Source: Tieghemostelium lacteum
Taxonomy: Eukaryota; Evosea; Eumycetozoa; Dictyosteliales; Raperosteliaceae
DNA length: 64,000 nucleotides
Assembly: GCA_001606155.1 (NCBI GenBank)
Contig: LODT01000034.1
Location: 535,665-599,664, forward strand
Direction: 5' to 3'
The translations under genes and the position numbers were made by a program. Shown piece after piece: positions 62,067 through 64,000 of the stretch. How positions within the stretch are numbered: position 1 is the stretch's first letter; each line of letters opens with the position of its first letter. The notes beneath the pieces were generated by a model. That model was not told the DNA's origin and did no database searches. It was given only the letters and a program-made list of their open reading frames with translations.

Positions 62067-64000
62067 TTAATTTAAATTTGTCCATGACCAAACTTTAAGA
62101 TTGCTTGCCAGTGAACCAGTAAACAATTGATTTTGTCTTCTCCACAAACATAGAATGGAGGATTTAGTATTGATAGTTGCAAGATTTTCGTAATTTTCGG
62201 TATTGAATATCTGTAAAAAGTCACCAGAACCAGCAAATATACCCTGATTGGTAACATGTAAGGCTTCTACTCTATCTTTACATTTGATGGTATTTATACA
62301 TTTGGTAGTCTTAAGATCCCAAACACGAATAGTCTCATCGTGTGAACCTGAATACAAGTAGTTATTGTGAGAATACAATGTCTTTACCCAACCCTCATGA
62401 CCTTGGAAATTAGTGAGAATTTTGCCAGTTTGCAAATTCCAAACATAGATTTGTTGATCGTTTGAACCTGAAAAAATAAGGTTACCAGTGGAACATACCG
62501 ATTTGATGGCTCTACTGTGGCCATTCAGTGTCTTTACACATTCATAGGATCTCATATCCCATACTTTAACAGTTTTATCATTGCAACCAGTATATAGTAG
62601 ATTATCTTGGATAAAGATGGTATTGACATCAGATGCCTCTTTAATCTCTTTGACAACTTGTTGAGTATTCAAATCCCACTCTTTTACAAAGCAATCAGCA
62701 CCTGCTGTCATTAACAAGTTCTCACTCTTTTTGGAGATGGAACGTATAGTTTTAATATGTGCACGAATATTGGAAATGTGCTTCAGTTCTTTGGCGTCCC
62801 AAATACCAATTTGACCATCATTTGAACCAGTGTATAATCTCAAGTCATCACCAGTTATACATTCTGATTGTAGACCTCTGAGAGTATCTACATTGGTAGT
62901 ATTCTTCAAATCCCATTTCTCCAAACTGGATCTGTCAGGTAGTTCTTGTTGTTCTGGTTGTACTGCTTGTGGTTGTTGTGGAGGTGGTGAAGTTCTAACT
63001 TGTATGGAAATTGGTTGTTGTTGGACTGGTTGTTGAACAGGTTGTGGTTGAGTTGTAACAGGTGTCTCCTTTGGTTTTTCTTGTTGAACTGCCTGTTGGA
63101 CAGGTTGAGCTTGTGTTGGTTGTGCTTGTTGTGGAGTTTCAACTTTAACAGGTACCTGTTGTTGTGGTTGTTGTGGTGTAGGTTGTGGTTTAGCAATTGG
63201 TTGTGTTACATTATTGGCAGTTGGCTGTTGATTTGCCTGTGGTTTTGGCGCATTTTTCATTGAATTTAAGTTGGAATTGGATGGTTGTTTTTGCATTGGT
63301 TGTTGGGGTGGTTGAGATTTGAGTTTTTGTTGAGCTCTGATTCTCTCAAGTTGTTCTTGAAGAAGTTTTTCTTCGTCATCCAAAGAGATTGGTTGTTGAG
63401 CTCCTTGTCCATTTCTAAAGTAGTTCATATCGTATTGTTTATTTGGCCCACCTGCTTGTTGAGGGTTGCTTCCGATTCCAATAGCATCGTGGAATTCCAT
63501 CAATTGAACTACTGGTAATGTACCTCTTAACAGTGCTTTCTTTGAGACACCAATGGGTTTCAATTTCAAAAAGTCACAAACTGGATTACATTTGTGAGTT
63601 TGTAAAAACTTGTGAAAACCAGTTTCACCAAGATTACCCTCACCAAAACCCTGTGCATTCTTGGTGTGAATCTGTGGATCAGTATAGAAATCATTTACAC
63701 CTTGAATATCAACAATCAACAATTCATGATTTGAATGCTCATAACTGAAATGACTGAATGCCTGTGGTGTATTTCTTGCATCTGAACTTACATAACCACT
63801 ATTATTGTTATGTTTTCTAATATTTAAACAAAATAATTATTAATATCTCCCTATTCAACGATATCATGCATTGTTTTTTTACATACTTGTAATCACCTTC
63901 AATAAATGGTTCACCACCACATACTGGGTATGGGGGTGGATGATCAATCAATTCATAAACATAGGAAGGTAAGAAAGTAATTGGTTTTGGTGGTTTGGCT
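62067..64000 (-). CDS. Alpha-kinase with WD40 repeats (myosin heavy chain kinase family), 5' end outside the window
   Basis: Visible exons are 64000-63887 (partial) and 63816-62067, coding about 620 residues. The alpha-kinase domain is represented by its C-terminal half: NTPQAFSHFSYEHSNHE, LLIVDIQGVNDFYTDPQIHT, the Gly-rich GFGEGNLGETG, and the structural Cys pair in HKCNPVC. A linker of about 200 residues rich in Gln, Pro and Thr follows. The C-terminal ~300 residues form about seven WD40 repeats (for example VKVWDMRSYECVKTLNGH, IYVWNLQTGKILTNFQGH). This is the layout of Dictyostelium MHCK B/C/D, in which the WD propeller targets the kinase to myosin II filaments. The exact paralogue cannot be chosen. 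The start codon and kinase N-lobe lie to the right of the window. Confidence 0.92.

Overview
The window is a piece of nuclear genome from a dictyostelid social amoeba. The sequence is strongly AT-rich, genes are short and close together, introns are small (about 60-180 bp, GTATGT or GTAAGT donors, AG acceptors), proteins carry poly-Asn and poly-Gln runs, and one gene is a Steely-type hybrid polyketide synthase (type I PKS fused to a chalcone-synthase-like domain), a protein type known from dictyostelids. The species cannot be named from the sequence alone. Exon limits below were read by hand from splice signals, reading frame and family conservation.

Left part (1-34 kb), mostly housekeeping genes in both orientations: IST1 (ESCRT), an ERCC6L/PICH-like SNF2 translocase, a GNAT acetyltransferase, COP9 signalosome subunit 2, a three-domain protein joining a prolyl-4-hydroxylase-like oxygenase, an F-box and an actin fold, a TBC RabGAP, a BCL7-like chromatin protein, a Speedy/RINGO-like CDK activator, a DHTKD1-type 2-oxoacid dehydrogenase, a G-protein alpha subunit, a Ubc7-type E2, an SGT-type TPR co-chaperone, a poly(A)-binding protein, ALG7/DPAGT1, a BTB/KCTD-like protein, a class III aminotransferase and a small 91-aa protein.

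Central part (34-53 kb), a probable biosynthetic gene cluster: a 2,688-aa Steely PKS on the minus strand, a 3.6-kb divergent intergenic region, two closely related flavin-dependent halogenases in tandem, and an O-methyltransferase. These are the three enzyme types that make DIF-1 (StlB, ChlA, DmtA: polyketide assembly, dichlorination, O-methylation). The second halogenase appears frameshifted at its very start. The two halogenase genes are far more alike in their middle than at their ends, which suggests gene conversion. The methyltransferase has an N-terminal membrane anchor and a long Ser/Asn-rich insert.

Right part (53-64 kb): an F-box-like/LRR protein, a long AT-rich stretch with possible unrecognised exons on the minus strand near 58.1-58.6 kb, an RppH-like Nudix hydrolase sharing a 148-bp promoter region with eIF2B-gamma, and the 3' part of an alpha-kinase/WD40 protein (myosin heavy chain kinase family) running off the right edge.

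No rRNA, tRNA, CRISPR array, transposon or viral element was recognised.
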